This document shows, in pieces, positions 53,237-64,000 of a stretch of DNA of 64,000 bases (position 1 is its first letter; the number at the start of each line of letters is the position of its first letter). The DNA comes from Hirsutella rhossiliensis (Eukaryota; Ascomycota; Sordariomycetes; Hypocreales; Ophiocordycipitaceae): positions 1,860,001-1,924,000 of the forward strand of contig NW_025408670.1 of the NCBI RefSeq assembly GCF_020360975.1, read 5' to 3'. Under the pieces are notes generated by a model. It did no database searches and was not told where the DNA came from. It worked only from the letters and a program-made list of their open reading frames with translations. The position numbers were made by a program, and so were the translations under genes.

Positions 53237-54244
53237 ATGTTCGGCGCTTGTCTCGGCCGTGTCCTCGAGATGGCCGCCACCACCACCGCTCCCAACGGGC
53301 CCTCGGCCGCCAGGAAACCACACGCCGGCGACCCCCGGCCAACAAAGTACTACTTTGCCTACGGCAGCAACCTTCACATCAAGCAGATGAAGAAGCGCTG
53401 CCCCAACAGCCGCTACATCGGCCGCGCCAGACTGTCCAACCACCGCTGGCAGATCAACGAGCGCGGCTACGCAAACATTGTCGAGGCCGATGGTCATCGC
53501 GTCGACGGCCTCGTCTATGAAATCGACGACAAGGACGAGGCCAAGCTCGACATCAACGAGGGCGTCTCCAAAAACGCCTACCAGAAGCGTTATATGCCCG
53601 TCCTTCTCCACCGTGCCCAGGGTTCCCTCTACCGCCGGCCCGTCTCCTGGATCGTCGATAAGGGCGGCCCCGCTGCCGTATGCCGCCGCATCAACAAGGC
53701 ATCAGGCCCGGCCACCTCGGGCCCGCCTCGTCAGCACTGGGAAAACGACGTGCTCGTGTACATCAGCCTCAACCACGTCGAGGACAGCGCCCCCAAGGAT
53801 GAGTACGTCAATCGCCTCAACCTCGGCATCGTCGACGCGAGGGCTCTCGGCATCGAAGACGACTATATCCGCAAGTGTATCCGCCCCTTTATCCCCGAGG
53901 CCTCCCCCAACACCCCCAACCAGGATCACTCGTCGGGAGAGGCGACCAGGCCCAAGTCGGCAACTCGCGGCGTCAAGCGGAGCACCCCTTCCAGGACTGG
54001 TGAGCCATCTCCAGCCCGGAAAGGTCAAGTCACGAACCGTCCTGACCAACAGAATCCCCATCGAGCTCTGGTACGCATGCCGCGTAACACCAGCAGCGAG
54101 AACGTAGGGGGTCGGGCTCAGGCGGCTTTGGCGACACGACCGCTCACTCCACTTCGGTCCAGGGCCGCACGCAGATACTACGACGCTCCCGTCATCACCG
54201 TCGAGGAATACATAGCCGATTGGGAATGGAGGTCATCCATCTGA
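53237..54244 (+). CDS. gamma-glutamylcyclotransferase-like protein (335 aa)
   Basis: The start ATG at 53237 (MFGACLGRVLEMAATTT) is the first in frame; MAATTT 11 codons on is an alternative. Single exon. The GGCT/AIG2-like fold spans about 38-215: YFAYGSNL (39-46, pyroglutamate-forming glycine loop), RWQINERGYANI, GLVYEID (91-97), and LDINEGVSKNAYQKRYMPV with the catalytic Glu at 108. EYVNRLNLGIVDARALGIEDDYI (189-211) closes the fold. Residues 220-335 are a disordered Arg/Ser/Pro-rich tail ending EEYIADWEW, not usual for GGCT. Such enzymes release 5-oxoproline from gamma-glutamyl amines or dipeptides. Confidence 0.87.
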   Translation: MFGACLGRVLEMAATTTAPNGPSAARKPHAGDPRPTKYYFAYGSNLHIKQMKKRCPNSRYIGRARLSNHRWQINERGYANIVEADGHRVDGLVYEIDDKDEAKLDINEGVSKNAYQKRYMPVLLHRAQGSLYRRPVSWIVDKGGPAAVCRRINKASGPATSGPPRQHWENDVLVYISLNHVEDSAPKDEYVNRLNLGIVDARALGIEDDYIRKCIRPFIPEASPNTPNQDHSSGEATRPKSATRGVKRSTPSRTGEPSPARKGQVTNRPDQQNPHRALVRMPRNTSSENVGGRAQAALATRPLTPLRSRAARRYYDAPVITVEEYIADWEWRSSI

Positions 54245-54475
54245 GGCCGTGCTTCTTTCTTCTCCGTGTCATTAGGGGGACCATGATCCATTAGTCTACT
54301 CGACGTTCTGTGAGTTGTGTGGTTGCTGCTGCGCTCGGAACAAACGAGCCGCAATCACCTCCTCGAGCCTCTCGACCGACCTCGCAATCCGCTCTCCAAG
54401 GACAGAGGCGAGACACCCGCGCCGTCACCTCCGTCTCCCCGTTGGCAGCTGCCCCATGGACCCTAGGTGACGACA

Positions 54476-55917
54476 TCAGAGCTTGGAGGAGCGGATGGAG
54501 GAAAGGGTCTTACTCCTTGGCATGGCGGTCCTCGGTAGCGGATCGCGGGCGGATCCGTTTGTGTTGTCGCACAGCCATCTCATGAGCGTTGGCCTCTGAG
54601 GAACCTCTCCATCCCCGACGTAGACCAGGACGTTGGGCCTGTAGATAGCTTTCAACGGCGCCTTCTTGCCCACATCGACCCTCTCGACAAAGAGCCCCGG
54701 GGCCACGTCGAAAAGATACGTGACTTTCTGCCGCGCCGATGTGCTGCTGCCGAGGTCGAGCACGAGACCGCCACTCGCCAGGTTGATGCATTCGTACACC
54801 TCGAGCCTCGAGCTGGCGTTGCGAGCCGGCCACTTGAGAGAAAAAATGCTCGACGCCAGCTGCAGCTTGTGTGCAAAGTCGGCCGCCGGCTCGACTATGG
54901 TTCTGCGAACGGAGCTTTGCAGGTCGCCGTGCGACGCCCTGGGTACCACAATGGACAGGAGAGAGGCGAGATCTTCGGATACGAGACCAATGTACGCCGC
55001 TCGCCGGGACTTGAACAGCGGCTGGCTCGTCAATGCTGAGAGCGTCTCGCTCCTCCACTCGCGGCAGTGGGCGGCATCTTGCAGGCGGGGAGGAATTAGT
55101 CTCTTGCTCTCTTGCACGTACTGAATTGGAAGCCCAACACGGCTCGCTTACCCCGTGGCAACTTTGACATTGTGGTCTCCAGCTCGTCGATCCACGTGAT
55201 GGTGGCATCGTCGTCGGAGCCGTCCAACGGACAGTAAAAGGGCTTGGCAAACAAGGCCAGCCAGATGTAGTACATGATGACGGCAATGACATGGTGCTCG
55301 TCGGATTGATGTGCGCCCAGGCAGCGCCTGGCTGGCTCCCGGATAAGCGCAGCGAACCGTGCCGCGGGCGCGCCCACCGGCCGTCCCCTCAGGCGCCCCG
55401 ACTCCAACTCGTCCAGGACGGGCTGCAGCCGGTTCTCGACCCATCGCTGCACGTTTCCGCAGAGCTTCTTGTAGGCCTCCTGCGCCTCCGACTCGGTAAT
55501 GTCCTTGCGTCTCGGCTGGAGATGGAATATGTGGTCCTTGGCGTCCTGTAGCTGCTTCGCCTTGGCCTTGGTCTGGTTGCGCGCCTCGATGAGCTCCCGT
55601 TGGGCCTCTGCGAGCTCTTTCTGCAGCGAGTCCATCTTCTTTGATAGCTTCTTGTTCTCCGCCTCTTGATGCTCAAGTTCTTCCTGTCGCGCGTCCAGCA
55701 CGTCCTCGGTGAAGCGACGCAGCCGCAGTTCGTCTGCCAGTTTGCTCTCGAGCACCGGCCTCTGCGATGCTGTCCTGTCGGCCTGAGAGTAGTCCTGTGT
55801 CATTAGGTCTTTCACGACCTGTTCCTCTTGGCTCGGTGGCTGGATCTCGGTCCCGGGCTCCATGATAAATACAAGACCTTCTGCTTCTGTATCGGGGTAT
55901 GATACTCGCTTCTTCAT
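54476..55917 (-). CDS. uncharacterised coiled-coil protein (466 aa)
   Basis: Two exons: 55152-55917 and 54476-55110. The intron is only 41 nt with donor GTAAGC and a CAAG acceptor; the more usual CAG 10 nt earlier would break the frame. Start at 55917 (MKKRVSYPDTEAEGLVF); a second Met, MEPGTEIQPP, lies 18 residues in. Residues 58-130 form a strongly charged coiled coil (LESKLADELRLRRFTEDVL onward). Residues 140-255 are mixed, with YIWLALFAKPFYCPLDG. Exon 2 encodes a globular domain with LVSEDLASLLSIVVPRASHGD, YECINLASGGLVLDLGSST and VLVYVGDGEVPQRP. No known domain. It is divergent from the Hsp70-like gene. Confidence 0.72.
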
Positions 55918-56700
55918 ACACTTTCGCGTTCGACAACCTCGCGACGACGGCAAACGACAAGCCAAAGACACACAACAAAGCAACGTCAGATGATCGCGCT
56001 CAGAGAGAGGCTATTGGACGGCCGCCAAGCCATGGACCCCGGCGAGGCGTCCAACCAGGCTTCGCTGGCGCGAGAAACGTCGAGTCACATGTCCCCGTCG
56101 AGGCCGCCTGTCACCCTAGCCTCTGTTTCGGGGTCTCATTTGACCGCCATATTGATTAGGCAGCTGGGCGTTGAGGGACGCGTCCCGACTTGACGCACCG
56201 CCGGACCAGTGGTGTTGTGCCTGAGAGACCGCTGCAACCGCATTGGGCTTCGCCTGCATGCGTGCCAATTGGGTTGCAATATGCAGGCTAGGCGCCCAGG
56301 ATTCTGATACGACAGTATGGCTTTGTCAAGTCCCACAGCGTCACGAAAAAGACGCAGGGTTCGAGTGACCGATGCGCACCGGCTCTGGGCAGCCAAATAC
56401 GCGTGCTCGTGTGTTGGCTGGCGGGGCCCGACAGGTCAGGGTTGAGCCACGTTGGGTACCCGAGTCGGATCCGTGATCTTTGCCTTGTATCCCGAAGGCT
56501 GCACCAGTAGAATAATCCGGGCTAGTGACGTCGATCAACGGTCCACGGCTGGGAGGCTTATTCTCGAGAATGCTCGTGCCTGACTGGGCCACCAGATTGG
56601 GCGGACGCCTGCTAATTCCGAATGCCCTCGAGCCAGATTTGGTGTCGTCACCCCAAGCACTGCAGCAGAGGCCACATCCCAAGCCATTCTACCCGCGAGA
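55918..56700. other. divergent promoter region
   Basis: 783 bp between the coiled-coil gene (-) and the Hsp70-like gene (+). No gene inside and no perfect heat-shock element array noticed. Confidence 0.5.
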
Positions 56701-58722
56701 ATGAGCGACAGGAGAATCATCGTCTCCATAGACTTTGGGACGACCTACTCAGGCGTCGCTTGGGCCGAGACCAGCCGGGTAAGTCTCTCTTGCCGATGCA
56801 GCAGCGGCGTGATCCGTCGAGCTAAAGTGGCGTAGCCCGACGTGCAGCATGTGATTTCAAACTGGCCATCAGTCAACTCTTTCAAGAGCAGTCCCAAGGT
56901 CCCGACCGAGTTGCGCAAAGTGGCGTCGGGCTGGCAATGGGGCTTCCAGATCCCCGAGATCGCTAAGCGATATCGATTCTTTAAACTGTTAGCGCAGGGG
57001 ATCCGCCGGTCTTGATGAGCTGGATGTTAAACAATGACACAGGAAGCTAGACGAGCCGGGGAGAACAAGCAAAGACAGTGAGTCGCCTCAGGAACTCACC
57101 AAAATCTTCTTGTCATGTCTCCACACACACTTCATCGGCGTTTTGGAGAAGCGCCTGTCGCCCAGCGTGGTACACTCGACGCCCATGGACTTTGTCGTCA
57201 CGGTGCCTGCCATATGGTCCAATGCTGCAAAGCAGGCAACCGAGAGAGCCGCTGCCATGGCAGGCTTCTGCGGGAACCAGAGGATTCAGCTCATATCAGA
57301 ACCGGTGCGCGTCTTGTCCCCATGGGTGCGAAAACTGTGTTGACTCTGCCCAGGAAGCGGCGGCACTCTACACCCTCAAGCATCTCAGCCCGTCGATCCT
57401 GCAGCCCGGCCGAAAGTTTGTCGTCTGCGACGCCGGTGGTGGGACCGTAGACCTCATCACGTATGAAGTGACCAGAGTCGACAAGCTGGAGGTCAAGGAA
57501 GTGACCGCGGGCACGGGCGGTAAGTGCGGTTCTTCGATGCTCAACAAGCGATTCCGGCGATACTTGAAGCAAACGCACGGGGACAAGTACTGGGTGGATG
57601 AGCCGTTGGTCATTGCACTGAACGAGTTCGAATCGGTACGTCAAGGCCGTGGATGAGACAAATCTGCTTCGAGGACGCCATTGACATGAGTACAGTTCAA
57701 AAAAGACTTTTCTCCAAAGGGCGAGCCACTCACGATACGGGTCGATGAAAGCCTTGGACTGAAGCGCAATCGATTCACAATACCGCAAGAAGAGATGACC
57801 GGTCGCATCTTTGACCCCATCATGAAGGACGTCGTCTGCCTCGTCCGAGAGCAGATAGCCATGGCAGGCAACGACATCGCGGCGGTGGTCCTCGTTGGAG
57901 GCTTCGGACAGAGTCGATATCTTCGGTCCCAGGTTCGAGACGCCGTACCAGCCGGCATCAAGGTCCTCCAGCCTGAAAATGGCTGGATCGCCGTCGTCAA
58001 GGGCGCCGCCATCTACGGGCTAGGTCAGTACCAGCCAATGCTGGCCGAGGTGGAGGTCTCATCTCGAGTTGCGAGGAGATCGTACGGCACGTGCTTGCTC
58101 GCAAAGTATGACATGATGACACACGATCCAAAGGAAGCGTAAGTGACGGTGGCTCGAGAGACGGGACTCGACGACAGGCTAACGGCTTGATTGTAGCTTC
58201 TGGTCCGAAAAGGAGGGAGAGATGGTCACCACGGAAATGTGCTGGTTCATCCAAAAGGTCAGCCAGCATCGACACGTGCCAAGTGGCGAAGATACTGACC
58301 TCCCTCCTGCAGGGCCAGTCCTACCCGGAAGGCAAGCCGTCCATCATCGAGTACCAATGCGACATCCCAGTGGGCACGGGCCATGTGCCTCAGACGGAGA
58401 TTGAGATTTTCAGCAACGACGAGGACAAGACGCCGCCGGTCCACGTCGATGCCAATACACGATGCGTGGCAACCTTGTCCCTCGACTTAGAGAAGATCCC
58501 AAAGACGGCAAAACTGGCCGCCGGGAAGACGAGGATGGGCTGGCACCGCTATTACTGCTTGAGCGGCGTCATCGAGGCTAGCTATGGGTCAGCCATGATA
58601 ACGTACACGGTCAAGCTGGGAGGTAGGTCGAACCAAGCTGCTTCGCCACGCCGGCTAGCTCGTCATCTGACTGCAGCGCAGGGGTGACACACGATGCCAT
58701 CACCGTGAGGTATGAGGATTAG
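56701..58722 (+). CDS. Hsp70/HSPA12-like ATPase (542 aa)
   Basis: Eight exons: 56701-56778, 56836-56987, 57043-57304, 57354-57635, 57696-58138, 58197-58257, 58313-58622 and 58682-58722. All seven introns are 49-60 nt and the sum is 1629 nt. Actin/Hsp70 nucleotide-binding motifs: IVSIDFGTTYSGVAW (phosphate-1), FVVTVPAIWSNAAKQ, LISEPEAAALYTL, FVVCDAGGGTVDLITYEV (phosphate-2) and AAVVLVGGFGQSRYL (adenosine). The C-terminal part (ITYTVKLGGVTHD) is short, without a canonical substrate-binding domain, EEVD tail or lid. This is the HSPA12-type layout expanded in filamentous fungi; function there is largely unknown. One donor (GTTAGC, intron 2) is weak. Confidence 0.88.
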
Positions 58723-58988
58723 CCACAGCTGTTCGGGACTGCGGTCGTTTCTGGGCATTCCGCTTCTCAGTGTGGTTATAAAGCAAAGGATTGAGTCTGG
58801 CAACAGAATGAATTGCACAAGGCCTGTACCGACAACCAGGTCCTAGAGCGAGGCGGGCTGTTAGCAGCAGTTGACCGTGGTGGTGTGCTGTTTAATGGGA
58901 CTTGTCACGTGACTTCGCGTCTTGCCCCCTCACCTCTTTAGCTTGCCATCTCGCGTCAGACGTTGTAGTTGTTCTTAGCCTCCATCTT

Positions 58989-61900
58989 ATGTCTCCGACG
59001 GCAGCCAACGATGCCGAAAGGACAATGGCTGAGAGCTTGCGCGGCAAGGCAGCAACGCCTGGCCTCGCCGGGATGGCGGGCGACCCAGCGGACGGTGTGC
59101 CGCCGTCAACCCTAGCCGCGCAACTGGTCGAGAACATCTCCACCTCGACCAAATCCTCCCGATCGGACGAGAGTAGCGAACTCAAGAGACTCTTCGCCAT
59201 CATACAACGTGTTAAGGACAACCCCGGTCTTTTAAATTCGCACCGCGAACGAGTCGAGCATAACCACATGCTCATTTACGTATACTGCCGCGTTGCTCTC
59301 GAAGGAATCAAGCTGGACGATCCATTCATTGACCGGTCACACGTGCACTCGGAGCTGCTCAAAGCCGTCAAGTTCTTGAGGTTCTCGGTCAAAGAAACAC
59401 CGGTTGTGCTCGCGTCCGTGGATCATGGCCGAGATTTTCTGCACAGAGGACAGGAGCCGCTGTGGACCTGGCTGCTCCCACATCTCCTCCGGATCCTCGG
59501 CCATGACAAATGTACCGAACTCGAGGGGCCGATCGAGAGTCTCTTGCAATACATCCTGCTGGTTGTTTTCCGCACAAATGCTCTCTGGGGGCTGAGAGCT
59601 TCGTTGAGTCTTTACCTGCGAGCATGCCTTACGGGTAAGTTTTACGAATTGCTTCTAGGCTACTGCTGATCATCCAATCTACGTACAGGCCTGTTGGACC
59701 ACCTCCAAGATCCGTCGCTCGTGCTGTCGAATGCAAAGGCCCCCATCAGCCTTCAACTCCCGCCAACGTTTGCGCTTGATCAAGTTTTAGGAGATACTCG
59801 ACCGCAGAACACTCAACGATCCTTATATGCCATTGTTTCCGCCTCCCAAGCCATTCGGCAGGCTTTGGGCCTGGCAAGGGTGCTTGCTTATCCTTTTATA
59901 TCTCAAGACTCTTTGTTTTCTTGCACCTCGTCGCTGTCGCAAAATGGACCGCTGATGATGGACTCTTGGCTGGATCTGAGACATGTGCAAAAGAGATGGG
60001 ATGCGAGCGTGGAGGGCTCCCCCGTAGCTGTTATGGAAACAGCATTGAATGTTGCCAAATGCTCCACGGTCGATGCTGACCTGCCGTCATCACTCAAGAG
60101 CAAAGCAAACGCCCTACTTGTTCTCCTCTGCAGCGAGATGATCTCGTGCCCTGGTGCCTTGGTGGAGCCAGACCCAACTGGCGAGCAATCACGAGTGACC
60201 TTTTGCAAGGCCCTTCTTACTATCTCAGAAGCATCAATGCGGTCGTACGCCATTGGGAGGTTGGCCTCATCAAAGCTTGCTCAAGAGCTGGCATTGCTGT
60301 CGACGCAGTACCCGTCAATCGGAGAAGACACTGACGTTTGGGTAAGGCAAATTTGTCTCCAAACCTTTCGTTTCGCTGCTCACAATAAATAGAGATGTAC
60401 GAGATTGCTTCGACAAGCGATATATGCGCCGGCTGGAAGTGCTCCGGACGAGAGCATCCACCCGTCCAGGTTTCAACACAATGAGATCCGTGAATGCGTC
60501 GAGGGCCTGAATCTTGCTCGTGAACAGCCGGTTCATGCCACGGCGGGCACGAAAAGGAGAAAAACCTCGGGTGAAGAGGTTGATACGCTCCCTTTGTTGA
60601 CGCAAGCTATATTCGAAACACTGCAAGTTGAGCCGTCAGGCGACAAGGATGTCGTAGCGTTTGAGCAATTATTTCTGTAAGCCCTCACGGTTGCAAGAAC
60701 CACAGTATCAGCACTAATCATTTCTTAGGGTTGGCTTTGAAAAGAGCCCCGAGGGAAGCCAATGTCTTTCCATCGAGTTACTGTCCAGAATCTGCTGTGT
60801 CGCAGACGGCCTCATTTCCACGCCAGAGTCTGCTACCCCCGCAGTAGAGACACGATGTGCGATCTGCGATGGAGTGGACGGCATCAACGGACCAGTAGCC
60901 TCTCACGCGGCGAAAAGCGAGGCTCGACTGATCTTCTCAAAACTCGTCAATCTACCCAAGTTTCTTGAGTCCAGGCGTCCGAGGGTGACTGCCATGATGG
61001 CGCTGAGGAGATTAGTGCATCACTGCGAAGACCGTGGCTTCCTGGATCTCGACAAGTCAGAACCCGCAGACGTTGCAGTATTGACCCCTGGGCGCTGGTG
61101 CCTCCAGTCACTCATCAACAGCTCCGTACGAGAACTTCGCGTCGCGGCCGGAAGAACACTAGCTACATTCATGCCGCAACGACCGATCCGCGGCCTGGAC
61201 CAGGACTTGCTCTACCGAAACCGCAAATATTCCATCACCGTTCTCAAGGAAACCTCGGAAAACGATCAACCGCATCTTATTGAGACCCGAATCTTGGCTT
61301 GGGGACAGCTGGGTCGAGTGGTGACCGAGGACGAGCTCAACCTGGTTCTGATCAAGCTCCTTGAGTACCTAGGCAGCAACAACAGCATTGTCTCGGCATT
61401 TGCATTCAACGAGCTTCTCAATCTTGCAGAGTCTCGTTCCAGGTCTCCCAGGCGCCTCTTTGAGCCGTTTTGGAAGAATCTGGCATACATGGTCACCAAA
61501 GACATGGTTCACCGTCCTCAGCGAAGCCGGGCAATTGCTGAACTGCTTCAAATCACCGTGAATGAGCTTCTCCTGCTTATACAATCGCACGCACTTCCGT
61601 GGCTGGTGCTCGAGAATCGGCAAGATGTCATTCAGAAGATAGCCGAGGCCCGTCAGGAAAAAGAACCCTGGCATGCGTTGACGGACGGCCCGAATCTGGC
61701 GACCATTTTGGCACTGCTGCTGGTGCAAGACGCAGACAACATGGCCAACTTTACCAAATCCCATCTGGACGCAGTGTCTCCTCACTTTCACCGGCTTACA
61801 CTCCTGGATCTCTTTCAGTCGGAACCGGTGTTGACCGCTCTGGAGCTTTTGAAGGCGGCGACGAGCGCCGATGCGGTACGACAGCAAGTGGTGAGTTTGG

Positions 61901-64000
61901 TCAGTGAATCCGCGCAAGATGTGCTCTCACATACAGCAGATCCATAAAGCCCTACATCTGGTGGCGACGACACTCCTGAGCGCCAACAAAGATGCAAAGC
62001 TCAGAAAGAGCAACGTGATCGGGCAGTTTCTTCAGTCTCACGTGCTAGGGCTCATGGCACGACTGACTGACGTGATTAATGATTCTGTGTCAATACACCC
62101 GCCAATCCTCGAACAGCGGAGCTGCATCCGTACATTGGAGGAGATGATCAAGTACAGCAAGAGTTACGCAAGGGTTGCCAGGCCTCAGGTACGACGAAGC
62201 ATGGGACTGGCCGGTGCCGCAGCTGACCGTTTTCTAGATATCAGCATGTCTGCTTTCCGCCATTTCCCAGGATGCTTTGCGCGAGGCGAGCTTCTCATGC
62301 TGGGTTGCAATGCTCACCAATCTTGAGGAGGAGGATGTCGAGGCGCTCATCGAAGCGACATTCTTCATCATCAACCGTTACTGGGCTGCTTTCAACGCCT
62401 CCACTGCCCGTGCCGCAACAGAAATGCTCAACTTTCTCTTGGGGAAGCACGAGGCAATGGTCATGACATACATCAGCAAACTCCCTTCGCTTTCACACAT
62501 CGCCGGGCTTGCCGATGTTGAGTCTAGGTTGTCGGCGATGCGGCCCGCGTTGGCCACAGACGAAGCTCTGCATGTCTTTTCGGAGCGAGTTGCTCACGAC
62601 AACTCGGGCGTCGTCCACCAAGCGTTGACCGAGCTCGCACCCTATCTTCGAGACAACCAAAGCGCCCTCTATACATCTGCCGTGAGCCAGCGCCCGGACA
62701 GTGCCATCACCTACATTCTGAGGGCTCTCCTGGATTGTGCATGCAAGTACAACGGAGTCCAATTGGACATAGCGCGACTTTGTGTCGAGTGCATCGGGCT
62801 CATCGGCTGCCTCGACTCGAACCGTATCGAAACCGTCCGAGAGCAGCGGTCGATTGTCGCCCTGAGCAATTTTGAGGGAGTCGGAGAAACAACTGATTTT
62901 GGACTGTTCCTTCTACAAGAGGTTCTTGTCCCGTCTTTTCTATCTGCGACCGACACCAAGCTCCAAGGATTTCTCTCGTTTGCGATCCAGGAAATCCTCG
63001 TCCGGTGTGACATCAGAGCTGCTTGTGCCATGCAGAACACCGGCATGCTGGGTGGCAACGACATCTACAGAAAATGGATTGCGTTGCCAGAGACCGTGCG
63101 GGATGTGGTCACACCGTTTCTGACTTCACGATATGTGGTGGCCCCGATGGCACCGGTGACGGTGGAGTATCCCGTCTTCCACCCAGGAAAACCATACGTC
63201 AACTGGCTCCGACCTTTCATCGTGGACCTGCTCCAGCACGGGCAAAACGAACAGGCCGACACGATTTTTGAGCCTCTGACTCGCGTCATCCGTGTCAAGG
63301 ATCTGTCCACCGCAGAGTTCCTGCTCCCGTATCTGGTGCTACACGTTCTGCTCGGCCCCCGGAGCACACAGCAAGAAAGAAACCATGTGGTGGGCGAACT
63401 GATGGGTGTTCTCAGTCATCGCCCGGCAGCGAGCGCCTCCTATGTAGAGAAGGAGGAAATGAAAAAATACTGCCACGTAAGTCTCAGTACTGCCCGTACG
63501 GTGGTCGATGCTAACTGATGTTGAAGGCTGTTTTCCGGGTGCTCGACTATGCAATGAGATGGATCCAGGCCAAGCGATCCGCGGGTCGCTTGACGGCTAC
63601 CGAGAAGGAGAGCGTGTCTCGAATACAGAAAATTCTAGACGAGATTCCCGCCGAGCTGATATCCCAGCGGGCCGTAGACTGCAACGAATACGCGCGAGCT
63701 CTTTTCCACTTGGAACAGCACGCCCAGAAGCTTGAGCAAAGCAAGAATGAACCGGGCGACCGAACTCGTTTACTTGAGCAGCTGCAAGATATTTACGCCA
63801 ACATCGACGAACCGGATGGGCTGGAAGGCATTTCATCTCACATGCACGCTCTAGACATTAACCAGCAAATTTTGAGCCACAAGAAAGCCGGACGATGGAC
63901 AGCAGCACAGACGTGGTACGAGATTCAGCTGGCCGAGAAGCCAGACAACGTAGACGTGCACCTAGAACTGTTGCATTGTCTGAAGCAAGCCGGGCAGCAT
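58989..64000 (+). CDS. MEC1: ATR/Mec1/UvsB checkpoint kinase, N-terminal part (cut by window end)
   Basis: Seven exons so far: 58989-59634, 59689-60341, 60393-60676, 60729-61890, 61940-62188, 62238-63476 and 63527 to beyond 64000. The six introns are 49-54 nt. The visible 1569 codons read in one frame. Layout: HEAT-repeat solenoid from the N terminus, with NTHMLIYVYCR-type helices and KRRKTSGEEVDTLPLLTQ; a UME-like region around residues 770-875 (RRLFEPFWKNLAYMVTKDM, VNELLLLIQSHALPWLVLE); further HEAT repeats; then the start of FAT near 1450 (NEYARALFHLEQHAQK, GRWTAAQTWYEIQLAEKPD). The kinase and FATC domains lie beyond the window; about 800-900 residues are missing. ATR senses RPA-coated single-stranded DNA and triggers the replication checkpoint. 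Confidence 0.9.

Noticed and set aside
54510..55292. Alternative frame for exon 2 of the coiled-coil gene using the CAG acceptor
   Set aside because: It gives a low-quality Gln/Arg-rich reading, whereas the other frame shows ordered, protein-like sequence to a natural stop.

Overview
The window is from a filamentous ascomycete. Its genes carry short spliceosomal introns (about 41-96 nt, GTRNGY donors, mostly YAG acceptors) and GC-rich codons. The gene set is fungal throughout: DUF3433 membrane protein, D-arabinono-lactone oxidase, Dur3 urea symporter, Sur7, Pbs2 MAPKK, ATR/Mec1. The sequence style and the decayed repeats with transition-type (RIP-like) damage suggest a Sordariomycete, probably Hypocreales. 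That placement is inference, not a search result.

Layout. 0.1-2.3 kb: a small secreted beta/gamma-crystallin-like protein (+) and a DMATS-type aromatic prenyltransferase (-). 2.3-7.3 kb: a gene-poor stretch containing a decayed fragment of the 3' end of 18S rDNA. 7.3-20.5 kb: housekeeping-like genes, comprising a proline/serine-rich protein, a DUF3433 membrane protein, a pirin with an N-terminal membrane segment, a coiled-coil protein and D-arabinono-1,4-lactone oxidase. 20.5-30.6 kb: an accessory island with a PD-(D/E)XK-like gene of uncertain 5' end, a stop-riddled kinase-like pseudogene, a RIP-damaged LINE ORF1 relic, an intron-containing tRNA-Thr, a possible solo LTR, and an intact two-exon gene of unknown family. 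30.6-50.3 kb: Dur3-type urea transporter, lipoyl(octanoyl)transferase, Sur7-family protein, Pbs2-type MAPKK, auxin-efflux-carrier-family transporter, FMN-binding split-barrel protein and the biotin-bearing alpha subunit of 3-methylcrotonyl-CoA carboxylase. 50.7-54.2 kb: a divergent pair, amidoligase (-) and gamma-glutamylcyclotransferase-like protein (+). 54.5-58.7 kb: a divergent pair, an unknown coiled-coil protein (-) and an Hsp70/HSPA12-like ATPase (+). From 59.0 kb to the window end: the N-terminal two thirds of an ATR/Mec1/UvsB checkpoint kinase.

Functional links. Most genes are independent units. The best candidate for an undescribed system is the divergent amidoligase/GGCT-like pair: one enzyme would make gamma-glutamyl-type amide bonds and the other would cleave them, and both retain complete motif sets. 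Exon boundaries were worked out by hand from splice signals, and every complete model was checked to be a multiple of three. The accessory island and the rDNA relic are the main signs of genome decay and insertion.
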